Below, in pieces: positions 27,672-36,992 of a stretch of DNA of 64,000 nt. The position numbers and the translations under genes are program-made. The notes under the pieces are model-generated. The model was not told where the DNA came from. It searched no databases and was given only the letters and a program-made list of their open reading frames with translations. The stretch lies in contig JAJNDK010000005.1 of assembly GCA_021156365.1 (NCBI GenBank), forward strand, positions 248,001 to 312,000, written 5' to 3'. Position 1 is the first letter of the stretch; the number at the start of each line of letters is the position of its first letter. Source of the stretch: Bacteroidota bacterium. GTDB lineage: Bacteria; Bacteroidota; Bacteroidia; B-17B0; Aurantibacillaceae.

Positions 27672-28166
27672 TTAGTTAAGCGTAACTTCTTTCATTAAAT
27701 TGTTCACCAGCGTTTTTTGCTTTTCATCGCTTGAAAGGGTTTCTTTCAGGATCTTCTCAGCAATATCAATGGAAAGTGTAGCTACCTGGTTTTTCAATTC
27801 GGTGATAGCAGCCAGTTTCTCGTTGTTGATTGTTTCGCGGGCCTGGGCTACCAAACGGTCTGCCTCGGTTTTTGCCTTTGTTTTTGCTTCGCTGATGATG
27901 GCGTCTTTCATGTCGCGCGCTTCTTTCATCATCGTTTCTCTTTCTGCACGTGCTTCTGCAAGGATACGCTCGTTACCAGCCTGCAGCTCTTTCATTTCTT
28001 CACGAGCTTTCTCTGCAGCTTTGATAGCGCCGTCGATAGAGTCTTCACGGGCTTTGATCATTTTAAGGATCGGTTTCCAGGCAAACTTTTTCAGTAACAG
28101 GAAAATGATCGCGAATGTTACCAACATCCAGAATACAAGACCTAATGCGGGGGTTACTAATTCCAT
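27672..28166 (-). CDS. atpF: ATP synthase F0 subunit b
   Basis: Peripheral-stalk subunit: one N-terminal membrane helix (about 8-28, LGLVFWMLVTFAIIFLLLKKF) followed by a long charged coiled coil rich in Ala, Glu and Lys (EKAREEMKELQAGNERILAEARAERE). 164 aa. It begins about 80 bp after atpE; that gap contains a strong hairpin followed by a U-run (28211-28237), so its expression may be lower than that of atpE. Confidence 0.95.
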   Translation of the reverse strand: MELVTPALGLVFWMLVTFAIIFLLLKKFAWKPILKMIKAREDSIDGAIKAAEKAREEMKELQAGNERILAEARAERETMMKEARDMKDAIISEAKTKAKTEADRLVAQARETINNEKLAAITELKNQVATLSIDIAEKILKETLSSDEKQKTLVNNLMKEVTLN

Positions 28167-28205
28167 TGTATATTTATTTTTTTAAATTTTAATCTAAATA
28201 ATCAA

Positions 28206-28237
28206 AGTAAAAAGCGGTAACCAACCGTTACCGCTTT
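28206..28237 (-). terminator. Strong intrinsic-terminator-like hairpin between atpE and atpF
   Basis: Read on the minus strand: an 11-bp perfect stem AAAGCGGTAAC / GTTACCGCTTT (28211-28237) with loop GGTTG, running into TTTTTAC. It stands 8 bp after the atpE stop and 45 bp before atpF. As a full terminator it would cut the operon, so partial read-through or an RNA-end-stabilising role for atpE mRNA is more likely. Confidence 0.8.
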
Positions 28238-28244
28238 CTTACAA

Positions 28245-28484
28245 TTAACCTAATACTACCAATAGCGCAACAACCATCGCGAAGAAAGCAGCACCCTCAA
28301 CAAGGGCAGCAGCTAAGATCATGTTTCCACGGATGTCGTTAACAGCTTCAGGCTGACGAGCGATTGATTCTAAAGCAGAACCACCGATACGGCCAATACC
28401 TAAACCTGCAGCTAATGCAGCAATACCTGCTCCAACTGCAGCAACACCTGCAGCCATTGGAACTTCTAATAACATTGTTGTCAT
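28245..28484 (-). CDS. atpE: ATP synthase F0 subunit c
   Basis: Proteolipid of the rotor ring. The ATG at 28484 gives 79 aa; an in-frame TTG at 28511 would add nine charged residues and is less likely. Two hydrophobic hairpin helices are joined by the conserved polar loop ARQPE. The ion-binding carboxylate is Glu in ALVEGAAFFAMV; the residue after it is Gly, and the extra Gln/Thr ligands of sodium c-rings are not seen, so protons are the likely ion. The helix 1 glycine motif is present (GAGIAALAAGLGIG). The gene is framed by two hairpins, an AT-rich one before it (28515-28535) and a terminator-like one after it. Confidence 0.96.
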   Translation of the reverse strand: MTTMLLEVPMAAGVAAVGAGIAALAAGLGIGRIGGSALESIARQPEAVNDIRGNMILAAALVEGAAFFAMVVALLVVLG

Positions 28485-28514
28485 TTTTGTTTTATTTAAA
28501 TTGTTTAACAATAC

Positions 28515-28535
28515 GTTGTTTTTCGAAAAAACAAC
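28515..28535 (-). other. AT-rich hairpin in the atpB-atpE gap
   Basis: GTTGTTTTT..AAAACAAC arms pair almost perfectly across a TCGA-type centre, 30-50 bp before the atpE start. There is no U-run after it on the minus strand, so it is not a terminator. It could be an RNA processing or translation-enhancing element for the highly expressed c subunit; that is inference. Confidence 0.5.
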
Positions 28536-28557
28536 AAAAAAGTACTTTCCAATTTCC

Positions 28558-29760
28558 TTATACGATCACATGTGTTGGCTCATGACCCTTCTCCACATGA
28601 TGATCATGCTCGTGATGTCCTTCTTCCACCGCTGCACCGATATAAATAGCCGATAATAATGTGAAAACGTATGCCTGTAAAAATGCTACCAGTAATTCGA
28701 GGAAGCCCATAAATACAGTGAACAATACCGATACGATCGATACACCGTAACCTGCGCCTGTGCTTTTCTCTCCGAAAATGAAGATCAAGCTAAAGAATGC
28801 CAGTGCGATAATGTGGCCTGCAGTAATGTTCGCAAACAAACGGATCATCAATACAAAAGGACGAAGCACTATACCAAGCAACTCGATAGGCGTAAGAATG
28901 ATCAACACCGGAATAGGTACACCCGGCATAGCAAAAATATGTCTCCAGTAATGTCCGTTTCCGCTGATCAGGGTAATGATCAGGGTGATGGCTGCCAGTA
29001 CAAGACAAACGGAAATATTACCGGTAAGATTGGATCCGAATGGAAAGATAGGGATAAGCCCCATCAGGTTATTGATAAAAATGAAGAAGAATACCGTTAA
29101 CAGGTACGGCATATAGCGCATGTATTTTTTTTCTCCGATAGAAGTTTTGGCTACATCATCACGGATAAAAAGGATCAATGGTTCCATGAACGACTGCAAG
29201 CCTTTCGGCGCCATTCCTTCACGGCGTTTGTATGCTCTTGCCACACTGAGGAACATCCATAACATCAACAGTGCGCTGACGATAATGGTAAGTGCATTTT
29301 TAGTGATGGAAAAATCTTTCACCTTAGCCGTTGCGTCTTTATCTACATTTCCGAAATCATCCACGATCTCGATATGCTCATGACGCAACATGTATTTATA
29401 ATGTGTGCCCTGGTAAATATCTTCCGAATGTTCTACATTAGAAGAAGAGAAAATTTCAAGTCCCTTGTCGGTCCATAAAATAACCGGAAGTGGAATGTGA
29501 ACACCATGTCCGTGATCACCCCACAAATGCCACTGATGCGAGTCGCCAATGTGCTCAATGATCATTTCGCCTGCATTGAATTTTCCGCTTTCCTCGTGTG
29601 TATCAGCTTTTGCTGTATCAGCAACCACTGCTTCAGCCTGCATAACTGCCTCTTCCACCGGTTCGTAGGCGAAGCTTTTGGCAGGGAACAAGGCGAAAAC
29701 GACTAAAATTAGGGAAAAACAGAAGTTTTTTACGGAGAATATGCTGATTTTACTACTCAT
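28558..29760 (-). CDS. atpB: ATP synthase F0 subunit a
   Basis: Stator channel subunit, 400 aa, longer than the Escherichia coli protein (271 aa) because of an N-terminal export-type segment (about 1-31, ending AKSFAYEP) and a periplasmic His/Asp/Glu-rich region to about 160, as is usual in Bacteroidota. Membrane helices start near 165. The essential arginine is Arg307 in MIRLFANITAGH. The C-terminus carries a tail of about 20 residues with seven His (EEGHHEHDHHVEKGHEP). First gene of the operon, preceded by a TACCTTTG promoter motif 37 bp upstream. No atpI or bactofilin-like gene precedes it here. Confidence 0.96.
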   Translation of the reverse strand: MSSKISIFSVKNFCFSLILVVFALFPAKSFAYEPVEEAVMQAEAVVADTAKADTHEESGKFNAGEMIIEHIGDSHQWHLWGDHGHGVHIPLPVILWTDKGLEIFSSSNVEHSEDIYQGTHYKYMLRHEHIEIVDDFGNVDKDATAKVKDFSITKNALTIIVSALLMLWMFLSVARAYKRREGMAPKGLQSFMEPLILFIRDDVAKTSIGEKKYMRYMPYLLTVFFFIFINNLMGLIPIFPFGSNLTGNISVCLVLAAITLIITLISGNGHYWRHIFAMPGVPIPVLIILTPIELLGIVLRPFVLMIRLFANITAGHIIALAFFSLIFIFGEKSTGAGYGVSIVSVLFTVFMGFLELLVAFLQAYVFTLLSAIYIGAAVEEGHHEHDHHVEKGHEPTHVIV

Positions 29761-29797
29761 TGCTCTTGTTTTGAGAATACACCTTAAAATTCGGGTG

Positions 29798-29805
29798 CAA
29801 AGGTA
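29798..29805 (-). promoter_or_regulatory. -7 element of the atp operon promoter
   Basis: On the minus strand TACCTTTG followed by C, an exact TAnnTTTG match, 37 bp before the atpB ATG. The region behind it is very AT-rich; no clear TTTG -33 box at 19-21 bp. Confidence 0.55.
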
Positions 29806-30464
29806 GGTATAGAAAATGAATTTTGAAAATTTTTAAAGGTGCTAATTTCCACTTGTTCGGGCCTCTCGACAAAGACTTGTTTATTAGGTATATAAACGAC
29901 TATAAAACAGACTAAACAGCTTTCACAGAGCACCGGAATTTAGCCGGTTTTCAAATTCGGCTTTAATTCGTACTTAATATGGATAAATCAGCCTGAGCAG
30001 GCAATTTTTTATGATCTTTTTCAGCCTGCTTTTGAAACCGGAAAGATATATGACCAAAATGCAAGGGATCGAACTGAAATTTTGATTTTGCATATTGCTC
30101 CAAAAAAAACCGTTTTTCAGCATTTTTTACCTCTATTTGGTATAAAATGAGCAATAAACTGCAAAATTATTAGCCTTTTCATTATATTTCTTCAATTCCC
30201 GGGAACCTAAAAAATCAGGTTTAAAAAGCTGCCCGCATAGAACGGACAGCTTTTTTGAATTGCATTCCTGCTTTGTGTTTCAGTTCATTAACCCTCTAAA
30301 GAAAATGAATGGGCAGGTATTACATTTCTTCAAAAGTGCTGCATCCTTCTTAAACTTCATTGGATGATTTCAGGAACAGTGGTTTTAGGTTTATGAATGG
30401 CAAAATCAGGAAGGCAGGGATCGACGATCTGTTATTTGTGACTTAATGCATTCACATATGCGAA
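29806..30464. other. Long intergenic region with one terminator hairpin
   Basis: About 660 bp, AT-rich. A terminator-like hairpin lies at 30223-30256. A 63-codon open frame on the minus strand (29963-30154) starts with TTG, is Lys/Phe-rich and has no family features, so it is not called. No tRNA, tmRNA, 6S or SRP RNA pattern was recognised, but an unrecognised small RNA ending at the hairpin cannot be excluded. Confidence 0.5.
30223..30256. terminator. Intrinsic terminator (bidirectional form)
   Basis: AAAAAGCTGCCCG and CGGACAGCTTTTTT pair across a short loop (CATAGAA), with an A-run before and a T-run after, so it could act in either direction. On the minus strand it is about 210 bp past the BamE-like gene; on the + strand no gene precedes it. 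Confidence 0.75.
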
Positions 30465-30803
30465 TCATTCTATCAGCATCACTACCTCGCTTACTTTCTT
30501 ATCCGTAAACTTTATACGCAGGCGCCATGGGCAATAGCTATCCTTTTCGCAATTCTTCGGATCGTAGAACCAATAGCTCTCGTCCGGTGCGCTTACCGGT
30601 TTTCCAAGCAGCTCCGTTATTTCCTGCTTTGTTTTGCCGCTTAAGCTGTTTTTTTCCACGAGGATGGAATTGTCTTTGGCAAACGCAACTGTCTTATTAT
30701 TGATCTGCATACAGGGCTTTGGCTGCGCCTGGCTTTTTTGTGCATGTATTTTTATGCTGATCAAAAGAACAAATGCGGACAGGTAACTGATGCGGGATCT
30801 CAT
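30465..30803 (-). CDS. Small secreted protein with BamE/SmpA-like domain
   Basis: 112 aa with an N-terminal signal peptide (about 1-21, LLISIKIHAQ). The C-terminal half has the pattern of the BamE/SmpA/OmlA fold: two-helix start (LSGKTKQEITELLGKP, where K-x-x-I-x-x-L-L-G-x-P is the mark) followed by strands (SYWFYDP, WRLRIKFTDKKVSEVVM). Unlike true BamE it has a cleavable rather than a lipoprotein signal, and it has two Cys in the strand region (NCEKDSYC). It is probably a periplasmic protein of unknown role. Located 44 bp after the next minus-strand gene. Confidence 0.65.
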   Translation of the reverse strand: MRSRISYLSAFVLLISIKIHAQKSQAQPKPCMQINNKTVAFAKDNSILVEKNSLSGKTKQEITELLGKPVSAPDESYWFYDPKNCEKDSYCPWRLRIKFTDKKVSEVVMLIE

Positions 30804-30847
30804 GCTTTAAATTTATGTATAAATTATCTGTTATTGATTCAACCTGA

Positions 30848-31339
30848 TCATGCCCGATATCCGAATTGCGTTACCCAGGCATTGATCTCCGACTGGCTCA
30901 TCAGTTCTTTCGTAAGGATCGCGTCGACTGCCTGGTTGATACACACATAGATCGTTTCTTCCTTAAAAGCTGTCATTTCTTTTCCGTTGAGATGCTCCAG
31001 CAGATTGAAGCTGGCATAAAAGATCCGTTCCACTTCGTAAGGCAATTCCCAGTCATTGTCCTGCAAGGCTACAATGGGATCGGTGTATTCATCATCTAGC
31101 GCTTTTAATTCGGCAGCATGGGTGCCCGGCTCCTTCAGTTCTTTTGCGGCTACTTCCAGCATACGTTCCAACAGGTTCGCTTTCACTTCATGCGACATCC
31201 CCACCACCGTATCAATATAGTCCAGTTTATTCGCAGCAGCATACTGATCCCAGATGATAATGGCTTTCTGTAAGAACTGTATGGCAAGCTCCAGCTGACG
31301 TGGCTTACTGAGTGTGGAAACGATCTCGCTGATGGTCAT
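30848..31339 (-). CDS. Hypothetical cytoplasmic protein, helical
   Basis: 163 aa from the ATG at 31339, chosen because AAAAGAGG lies just before it and it avoids overlap with the preceding gene. Alternative ATG at 31396 or a further start at 31429 would add 19 or 30 residues and overlap that gene. Strongly helical and acidic: ISEIVSTLSKPRQLELAIQFLQKA, VKANLLERMLEVAAKEL, ERIFYASFNLLEHLNGK. No signal peptide. No family recognised. Its position directly behind the DKNYY lipoprotein suggests a shared transcript. Confidence 0.65.
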   Translation of the reverse strand: MTISEIVSTLSKPRQLELAIQFLQKAIIIWDQYAAANKLDYIDTVVGMSHEVKANLLERMLEVAAKELKEPGTHAAELKALDDEYTDPIVALQDNDWELPYEVERIFYASFNLLEHLNGKEMTAFKEETIYVCINQAVDAILTKELMSQSEINAWVTQFGYRA

Positions 31340-31358
31340 GTTAGCCTCTTTTAATTCT

Positions 31359-32255
31359 TTAGTCCCAAAGACCTTTACAATCGATTTTTTGTCCATCACG
31401 ATAACAACCCGATCTATCTTTTGCAACAAAAGTGGTGGTATTCACTTTAATAGTAGCAGGATCCGCGCCTTCCATGATCCAATAATTAAAATAGACATTG
31501 TTTTTATCTTTTGCATAGCTCGCTCCCAGGGCTTCAAAACTGCTGACATCTATGCCCGCAATCGCTTTGCCATAATAATAACAAGCTGATCTGTCTTTTG
31601 CCCATTCATCGCTCAGCACCTTGAACGTTTGAGGATCGGCACCTACAACGATCGAATCCAGGCGATACACGTTCACTGTATCCAGGGCAAATCCATTCCG
31701 GAGAAGGGTGAAGCTTTCATAATCGGCCAGCAGGAATTTTTTACTTTCTATATAATAATGTGTTTTATCTTTTGCGCGGTAATCATACATGTTCTCTGAA
31801 GCAAGCAATCGAAAGCTGTTCATATCATTCACCTGCAAAGGTTTTGCTTCGAAATAATAATCGTTCCTGTCTTTTGCATAAGGTTTATCTGGTAAAAGTT
31901 TAAAGCTGGCAGGATCCGCTCCGGGAATTTTTTCGGCATACCTGTATACCGATCTCGCATCTTTACCATAGTCCTCTCCTATTGGCTTGAAACTATTTGG
32001 GTCTGCTCCATCCAACATAACACTCTGGTAAAATACATGGCTCTTGTCGATCGCATAATAGGAATCCGAAAGTTTTTCATAGGTGTCCGCATCAGCGCCC
32101 TCTATCAGTGTTTTCACCTTCCCGCTTCCTTCGTTCCAGGAAACGTAATATACTTTTCCGTCTTCGATCTCTGTACTGTTACATGCGCTTAATAGGATGC
32201 ACAGAAGAAGAACGGATAGCTGGTAAACGGCTGTTTTTTGCAGGTTAATTTTCAT
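31359..32255 (-). CDS. DKNYY-repeat lipoprotein
   Basis: 298-aa lipoprotein: hydrophobic segment and lipobox LSAC with Cys25. The mature part is made of about seven tandem repeats of roughly 35 residues with the DKNYY-family pattern: GADPxSFxxL, then xYAKDKxxVYYxxxxI (for example SFEALGASYAKDKNNVYF and SFKLLPDKPYAKDRNDYYF). The family is widespread in Bacteroidota and Fusobacteria and its role is unknown. Two Cys at the C-terminus (SGCYRDGQKIDCKG) probably pair. It overlaps the longest form of the following gene. Confidence 0.85.
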   Translation of the reverse strand: MKINLQKTAVYQLSVLLLCILLSACNSTEIEDGKVYYVSWNEGSGKVKTLIEGADADTYEKLSDSYYAIDKSHVFYQSVMLDGADPNSFKPIGEDYGKDARSVYRYAEKIPGADPASFKLLPDKPYAKDRNDYYFEAKPLQVNDMNSFRLLASENMYDYRAKDKTHYYIESKKFLLADYESFTLLRNGFALDTVNVYRLDSIVVGADPQTFKVLSDEWAKDRSACYYYGKAIAGIDVSSFEALGASYAKDKNNVYFNYWIMEGADPATIKVNTTTFVAKDRSGCYRDGQKIDCKGLWD

Positions 32256-32298
32256 GTGTAGCTAAAGTAGGAAAATACCCGATTGTGTACAATAACTA

Positions 32299-32892
32299 TT
32301 ATTTAAGAACCGACAGATCCAAATAATCACCACTGTCGTGCCCGGTCGCAAAAAACAATTCGGGTTTATGTGTCAAAAATAATTTTTTGTCAAGCGAAGT
32401 TCGGATGATCTCATCAAGGATAAAAGCGCAGTAGGCTACAGGTAAGATCCAGTCCAGGAAATGATAATCCGTTTTATCCTTTTGGATCAGTCCCTCTATT
32501 TCATTCAGGGTAGCGGGAATAGCATACCGGTCTTCCGGCAGGTAAGAAGGATCACTTGCCCACTCGATATCATCTTTGGTATAGCTGTCAGACCCTGTCA
32601 GATAGATCATATACACTTCTTTCTCTTCCCGCATATGTTTGAACATGCCTACCCACAAGGCAGAAACCGTTTCCGGCAGAGGCGACCGCTTAACAAGCTC
32701 CTGCAACCAGTCTTTTATCACTATTTGCTCTGCAGCAAGATCAATCTCTTTTAATTTGGCCCAATAGGTTTTCGGCGCCTTCTTCTCATGAAATTCAATG
32801 AGCTTGTTCCAGGCTTCATTAGCAGGTAAATGCGCGTTAAACATTTTTAAAAGATAGTCCCAGGATGTATCGTGATCGAAATTGTATTTCAT
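32299..32892 (-). CDS. Hypothetical cytoplasmic protein
   Basis: 197 aa without signal peptide or membrane segment, rich in Trp, Tyr and acidic residues. Helical start (SWDYLLKMFNAHLPANEAW), then KEVYMIYLTGSDSY and DWILPVAYCAFILDEIIRT. No family recognised; proteins of this kind in Bacteroidota genomes are often immunity-like or orphan. It lies 43 bp upstream of the DKNYY lipoprotein on the same strand and may share its transcript. Confidence 0.65.
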   Translation of the reverse strand: MKYNFDHDTSWDYLLKMFNAHLPANEAWNKLIEFHEKKAPKTYWAKLKEIDLAAEQIVIKDWLQELVKRSPLPETVSALWVGMFKHMREEKEVYMIYLTGSDSYTKDDIEWASDPSYLPEDRYAIPATLNEIEGLIQKDKTDYHFLDWILPVAYCAFILDEIIRTSLDKKLFLTHKPELFFATGHDSGDYLDLSVLK

Positions 32893-32960
32893 GTTGGAAG
32901 ATTAATTCGGTGAAGGTAGGGTTTTGTGGGGCACATATTACAAACCAACCAACTCATATT

Positions 32961-33482
32961 TTATAGTTTATCGTCCCTCACCAACTTCCAGGTGAGCCAG
33001 TCTTCCCGGCTATCACTGCTTCTCTGCAGATCAATGATCATCGTGTCGTTTTGTAGTTGCAACGTACCATGAGCCAAAAGAAAAAACGCGGTCGTATTTA
33101 AGTTGAGCAGGTTTTTATCTTTTAGCATTTCATAATAGCCAATTTTTGGTCCATTACTAATACTTATAGAAATAGGAGCAACTCCGTTCTTCATTCTTAC
33201 TTTTCCTATCCAGTACCAATCAATATAGTCTTTAAAGTAACTAAGACCTTCTTTTTTTTTACAGTATCCTTTTGTTATTCTGAAACCGGAAGAAAATCCA
33301 CTGGAAAAACTTAAATAATATTCCCCATCTACTTTATGTTCCTGCGGGCTGAGAGAAGACCTGGATGATACAATTCGCCATATATAACTTTTATATTTAG
33401 GCCGGAATGAAGTGCTCAGAGCAAAAACAATAAGTGTGCTTATTATTACAACTGCTTTATGCATTTTAGAATACTTCTTCAT
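32961..33482 (-). CDS. Hypothetical membrane-anchored or secreted protein
   Basis: 173 aa. An N-terminal hydrophobic stretch (about 9-25, AVVIISTLIVFALSTSF) is an uncleaved anchor or signal peptide. The body has strand-rich segments (GEYYLSFSSGFSSGFRITKG, TMIIDLQRSS) and ends WLTWKLVRDDKL, resembling small lipocalin-like or DUF-type proteins. No family recognised. Base composition is more AT-rich than in neighbouring genes. Confidence 0.6.
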   Translation of the reverse strand: MKKYSKMHKAVVIISTLIVFALSTSFRPKYKSYIWRIVSSRSSLSPQEHKVDGEYYLSFSSGFSSGFRITKGYCKKKEGLSYFKDYIDWYWIGKVRMKNGVAPISISISNGPKIGYYEMLKDKNLLNLNTTAFFLLAHGTLQLQNDTMIIDLQRSSDSREDWLTWKLVRDDKL

Positions 33483-33553
33483 GTTTCCAACTTTATTTTA
33501 GTATCCGGGTTTTATATACTTTACCCGATTACCTTGCGTGCAGAAAAAACCAA

Positions 33554-34444
33554 TTATTTAATGACGGTGATCTTTCCGCTATCCGTCTGCATTTTATTTT
33601 TATCCAGGATTCTGTATAAATAAATTCCTCCGGAGTACTCTTTCAGGCTGATTTGTTCAGTGGTATTCGTTACCAAAAACCTCCCGACAATAAAACCAGC
33701 ATTGTTATATATAATCAGATCGCAGGGTTCATTGCCCTGTACCTGAAGAGTAATTTCATCGCTGGTTGGGTTAGGAAAAACAATACTCTTTCCCTGTTCT
33801 GTTTCATTACCTTTCAGCCCCACCGGCACATCCATATATACATCATCAATGATCAAGGTAGAATTGATATGAATATTTGAGTATCCTCCCGAATGAAAAA
33901 ATAACATAAGTGTATCAGGGTTTCCAGGCATTGTATATGTAAGTGGAACAATCATCTGTGTAAATACAGAAACGGTATCATAAATGAATACAGTGGTATC
34001 ACATAATGTATCCCTTATTCCTGTCAGAGTGTTCCATTTTGTGAAAATTGCATTCGTACTGGCCACATCACCTCCTACAGGACTGTATTTATAATAAAAA
34101 GAATAAGAGGATGGCAGATCTGTATAAGGCCTTCCTTTATATTTAATACCAACTCCTGACCAGGCAAAAGTCATCGTACCATTAAATAACGCCGCATGCG
34201 TGTTATATGGTGCTCCCATGTTTTGGGATCGAAGCTGAATCGCATAAGAACCAGTATGTCCGGGGCTAACCTGAGAATCGAATGAAGTTCCCGAAATACC
34301 CATGTATACAGTAAGCAGTGTGTCATACCCCTGCCAGTTATCCGGGTTGTCATTGGTGAAATTTTCAAAGCCTGCGTTTGGCAGTTGTTGCGCATTCAAA
34401 GAGAACTGTATACAAATAAATGCAAAAAATATTTTTTTCACCAT
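33554..34444 (-). CDS. T9SS type A secreted protein with PCMD-like domain
   Basis: 296 aa from the ATG at 34444; a TTG start 42 bp upstream would add 14 residues before an otherwise good signal peptide (KKIFFAFICIQFSLNAQ), so the ATG is preferred. The mature part starts LPNAGFENFTNDNPDNWQGY, as in carbohydrate-related PCMD-like jelly-roll domains, and runs to about residue 205. The C-terminus (about 215-296) is a type A sorting domain: SIVFPNPTSDEITLQV, GGIYLYRI and the basic end GKITVIK. Exported by T9SS; ligand unknown. Confidence 0.85.
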   Translation of the reverse strand: MVKKIFFAFICIQFSLNAQQLPNAGFENFTNDNPDNWQGYDTLLTVYMGISGTSFDSQVSPGHTGSYAIQLRSQNMGAPYNTHAALFNGTMTFAWSGVGIKYKGRPYTDLPSSYSFYYKYSPVGGDVASTNAIFTKWNTLTGIRDTLCDTTVFIYDTVSVFTQMIVPLTYTMPGNPDTLMLFFHSGGYSNIHINSTLIIDDVYMDVPVGLKGNETEQGKSIVFPNPTSDEITLQVQGNEPCDLIIYNNAGFIVGRFLVTNTTEQISLKEYSGGIYLYRILDKNKMQTDSGKITVIK

Positions 34445-34602
34445 TCTTCTTAATTTAAATATCAAACATACATTTAATAGTTTCAATTCCCAATATTATT
34501 TAGCAGGTGGTAGGTTTCTCCGAGTATATGTGCCTACTTCCCTGATAACTGTGTTGCAGAAAGAAGCTATTATACATTTCAGTCGTTGGTGATATAAAAA
34601 GT

Positions 34603-34642
34603 AAAAAGCCCGTTTCCTTCGATAAAACAGGATGACGGGCTC
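34603..34642 (-). terminator. Terminator of the aconitase gene
   Basis: On the minus strand AGCCCGT (34636-34642) pairs with ACGGGCT (34608-34614) and is followed by TTTTAC. It starts about 24 bp after the acn stop. Confidence 0.7.
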
Positions 34643-34665
34643 TTAAATTATTTATGAATTATTCC

Positions 34666-36933
34666 CTAAGCCTTCACACTTGCCCTAATAATATTCAGTG
34701 CACCACCTGCTTTGAACCACTCGATCTGCTGAGCGTTGTAGCTGTGGTTTACATTGAATTCTTCTTTCGTTCCGTCTGCGTGGTTCAACACTACTGTTAA
34801 GTGTTGTCCCGGAGCGAAGCTGGTAAGGCCCAGTATATCGATCGAATCGTCTTCCTGGATCTTATCGTAATCTGCGTTATTAGCAAAGGTGATCGCCAGC
34901 ATTCCCTGTTTTTTCAGGTTGGTTTCGTGTATACGTGCGAATGATTTTACGAGTACCGCTTTCACACCTAAGTGACGCGGCTCCATTGCTGCGTGCTCAC
35001 GTGATGAGCCTTCTCCGTAGTTCTCATCACCTACCACGATACTGCCGATGTTCTGCGCTTTGTACTGGCGCTGCACCACCGGAACACCTTCGTAATTTCC
35101 ATTCAGCTGGTTTTTGATATTATCGGTTTTGCTGTTGTATGCATTCACTGCACCGATCAGCATGTTGTTCGAAATATTGTCTAAATGTCCGCGGAATTTC
35201 AGCCATGGACCTGCCATAGAGATATGATCCGTTGTACATTTTCCTTTTGCTTTGATCAATAATTTCAGTCCGTTGAAGTTCATTCCGTTCCAGGCTGCGA
35301 ATGGATCGAGCAACTGCAAACGGTTAGAAGTTGGGGATACCAATACTTCTACTTTACTTCCATCCAGAGCCGGAGCCTGGAAGCCTGCATCTTCTACTGC
35401 AAATCCTTTGGTCGGCAATTCATCACCGCTCGGAGCATCCAATCTTACCTGCTCACCTTTTTCGTTAGTAAGCGTATCGGTAAGCGGATTGAATCCTAAA
35501 TCACCTGCGATCGCAAGCGCAGTTACCAGCTCAGGCGATGCAACGAATGCAAAGGTATTTGGATTTCCATCCGCACGTTTCGCGAAGTTACGGTTGAAGG
35601 AATGAACGATGGTGTTTTTCTCCTGTTTCTCTGCGCCCGTACGATCCCACATACCAATGCAAGGTCCGCAGGCATTGGTGAACACCGTTGCTCCTACCTC
35701 ATCGAATACTTTCAGGAAACCATCGCGCTCGATCGTGAACCGGATCTGTTCGGAGCCCGGGTTGATCATAAATTCCGCTTTGGATTTCAGACCTTTTGCA
35801 GATACCTGCTTTGCCAATGATACGGCACGCGCAATATCTTCATACGAAGAGTTGGTACAGGAACCGATCAGACCTGCTTCTATTTTCATCGGCCAGCCGT
35901 TTGCGGTAGCCACTTCTTTCAGCTTGGAAATAGGTGTTGCCAGGTCCGGTGTGAACGGCCCGTTTACATGCGGCTCCAGTTCAGACAAGTTGATCTCGAT
36001 CACCTCATCGAAATAGCTTGCAGGATTTGCATATACTTCTGCATCACCCGTCAAATGTTGTTTGATGCCATCTGCGAGAGCAGCCACATCTGCACGTCCT
36101 GTTGCTTTCAGGTAACGGCTCATGCTGTCGTCATACCCGAAGGTAGAAGTAGTAGCACCTACCTCGGCACCCATGTTACAGATCGTTCCTTTTCCGGTAC
36201 AGCTCAGGTTGATCGCTCCTTCGCCAAAATATTCGATCACTTTGTCGGTACCACCTTTTACAGTAAGGATACCTGCAACCTTTAAGATCACATCTTTTGC
36301 ACTTGCCCAGCCGCTCAGCTTACCGGTCAGTTTCACACCGATCAGTTTCGGCATTTTCAGCTCCCACGGCAAACCTGCCATTACATCACAGGCATCCGCT
36401 CCACCTACACCGATTGCGATCATCCCTAATCCGCCGGCATTCACCGTATGCGAATCCGTACCGATCATCATCCCGCCGGGGAATGCATAATTCTCTAATA
36501 CTACCTGGTGAATGATCCCAGCGCCCGGTTTCCAGAAACCGATGCCGTATTTATTGGAAACAGAAGCAAGGAAGTCATATACTTCTTTACTTTCCGTAGT
36601 AGCTACCTGCAGATCCGTTTTCGCTCCTACTTTCGCAGTAATTAAGTGGTCGCAATGTACTGTAGAAGGAACCGCTACTTTCGGACGGCCTGCCTGCATA
36701 AATTGCAATAAAGCCATCTGGGCTGTTGCATCCTGCATAGCTACCCTGTCCGGGTTAAAATCAACATAGGATTTTCCACGCTCGTATGCAGCTCCGGGAA
36801 GCGCTCCGTCTAAGTGAGAGTACAAAATTTTCTCAGCCAGTGTCAGCGGGCGGCCAAGCATTTTACGGGCAGCTTCAATCCTTGAAGGCATTGCTTCGTA
36901 AACCTTTTTGATCATGTCTATGTCGAAAGCCAT
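34666..36933 (-). CDS. acn: Aconitate hydratase
   Basis: Citrate-isocitrate isomerase of the TCA cycle, a cytoplasmic 4Fe-4S enzyme. The 755-aa form lacks the extra length of AcnA (about 890 aa) and matches the mitochondrial-type enzyme found in Bacteroidota. The three cluster ligands are Cys359 (IGSCTNSS), Cys422 and Cys425 (NACGPCIG), almost at the positions of bovine aconitase. Other marks are [15 protein letters not shown] and the C-terminal swivel-domain motif [12 protein letters not shown]. Single gene with its own terminator; an inverted repeat at 36993-37010 upstream may be an operator. Confidence 0.97.
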   Translation of the reverse strand: MAFDIDMIKKVYEAMPSRIEAARKMLGRPLTLAEKILYSHLDGALPGAAYERGKSYVDFNPDRVAMQDATAQMALLQFMQAGRPKVAVPSTVHCDHLITAKVGAKTDLQVATTESKEVYDFLASVSNKYGIGFWKPGAGIIHQVVLENYAFPGGMMIGTDSHTVNAGGLGMIAIGVGGADACDVMAGLPWELKMPKLIGVKLTGKLSGWASAKDVILKVAGILTVKGGTDKVIEYFGEGAINLSCTGKGTICNMGAEVGATTSTFGYDDSMSRYLKATGRADVAALADGIKQHLTGDAEVYANPASYFDEVIEINLSELEPHVNGPFTPDLATPISKLKEVATANGWPMKIEAGLIGSCTNSSYEDIARAVSLAKQVSAKGLKSKAEFMINPGSEQIRFTIERDGFLKVFDEVGATVFTNACGPCIGMWDRTGAEKQEKNTIVHSFNRNFAKRADGNPNTFAFVASPELVTALAIAGDLGFNPLTDTLTNEKGEQVRLDAPSGDELPTKGFAVEDAGFQAPALDGSKVEVLVSPTSNRLQLLDPFAAWNGMNFNGLKLLIKAKGKCTTDHISMAGPWLKFRGHLDNISNNMLIGAVNAYNSKTDNIKNQLNGNYEGVPVVQRQYKAQNIGSIVVGDENYGEGSSREHAAMEPRHLGVKAVLVKSFARIHETNLKKQGMLAITFANNADYDKIQEDDSIDILGLTSFAPGQHLTVVLNHADGTKEEFNVNHSYNAQQIEWFKAGGALNIIRASVKA

Positions 36934-36992
36934 AATTGTATTGTGATTTGGTTAATAATTTCTGTTTGTAGAGACAACGAATTTACGGATTT

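Noticed and set aside
29963-30154. 63-codon minus-strand frame upstream of atpB
   Set aside because: TTG start, AT-rich, no motif; a TAATTTTG lies just before it but this alone is not enough.
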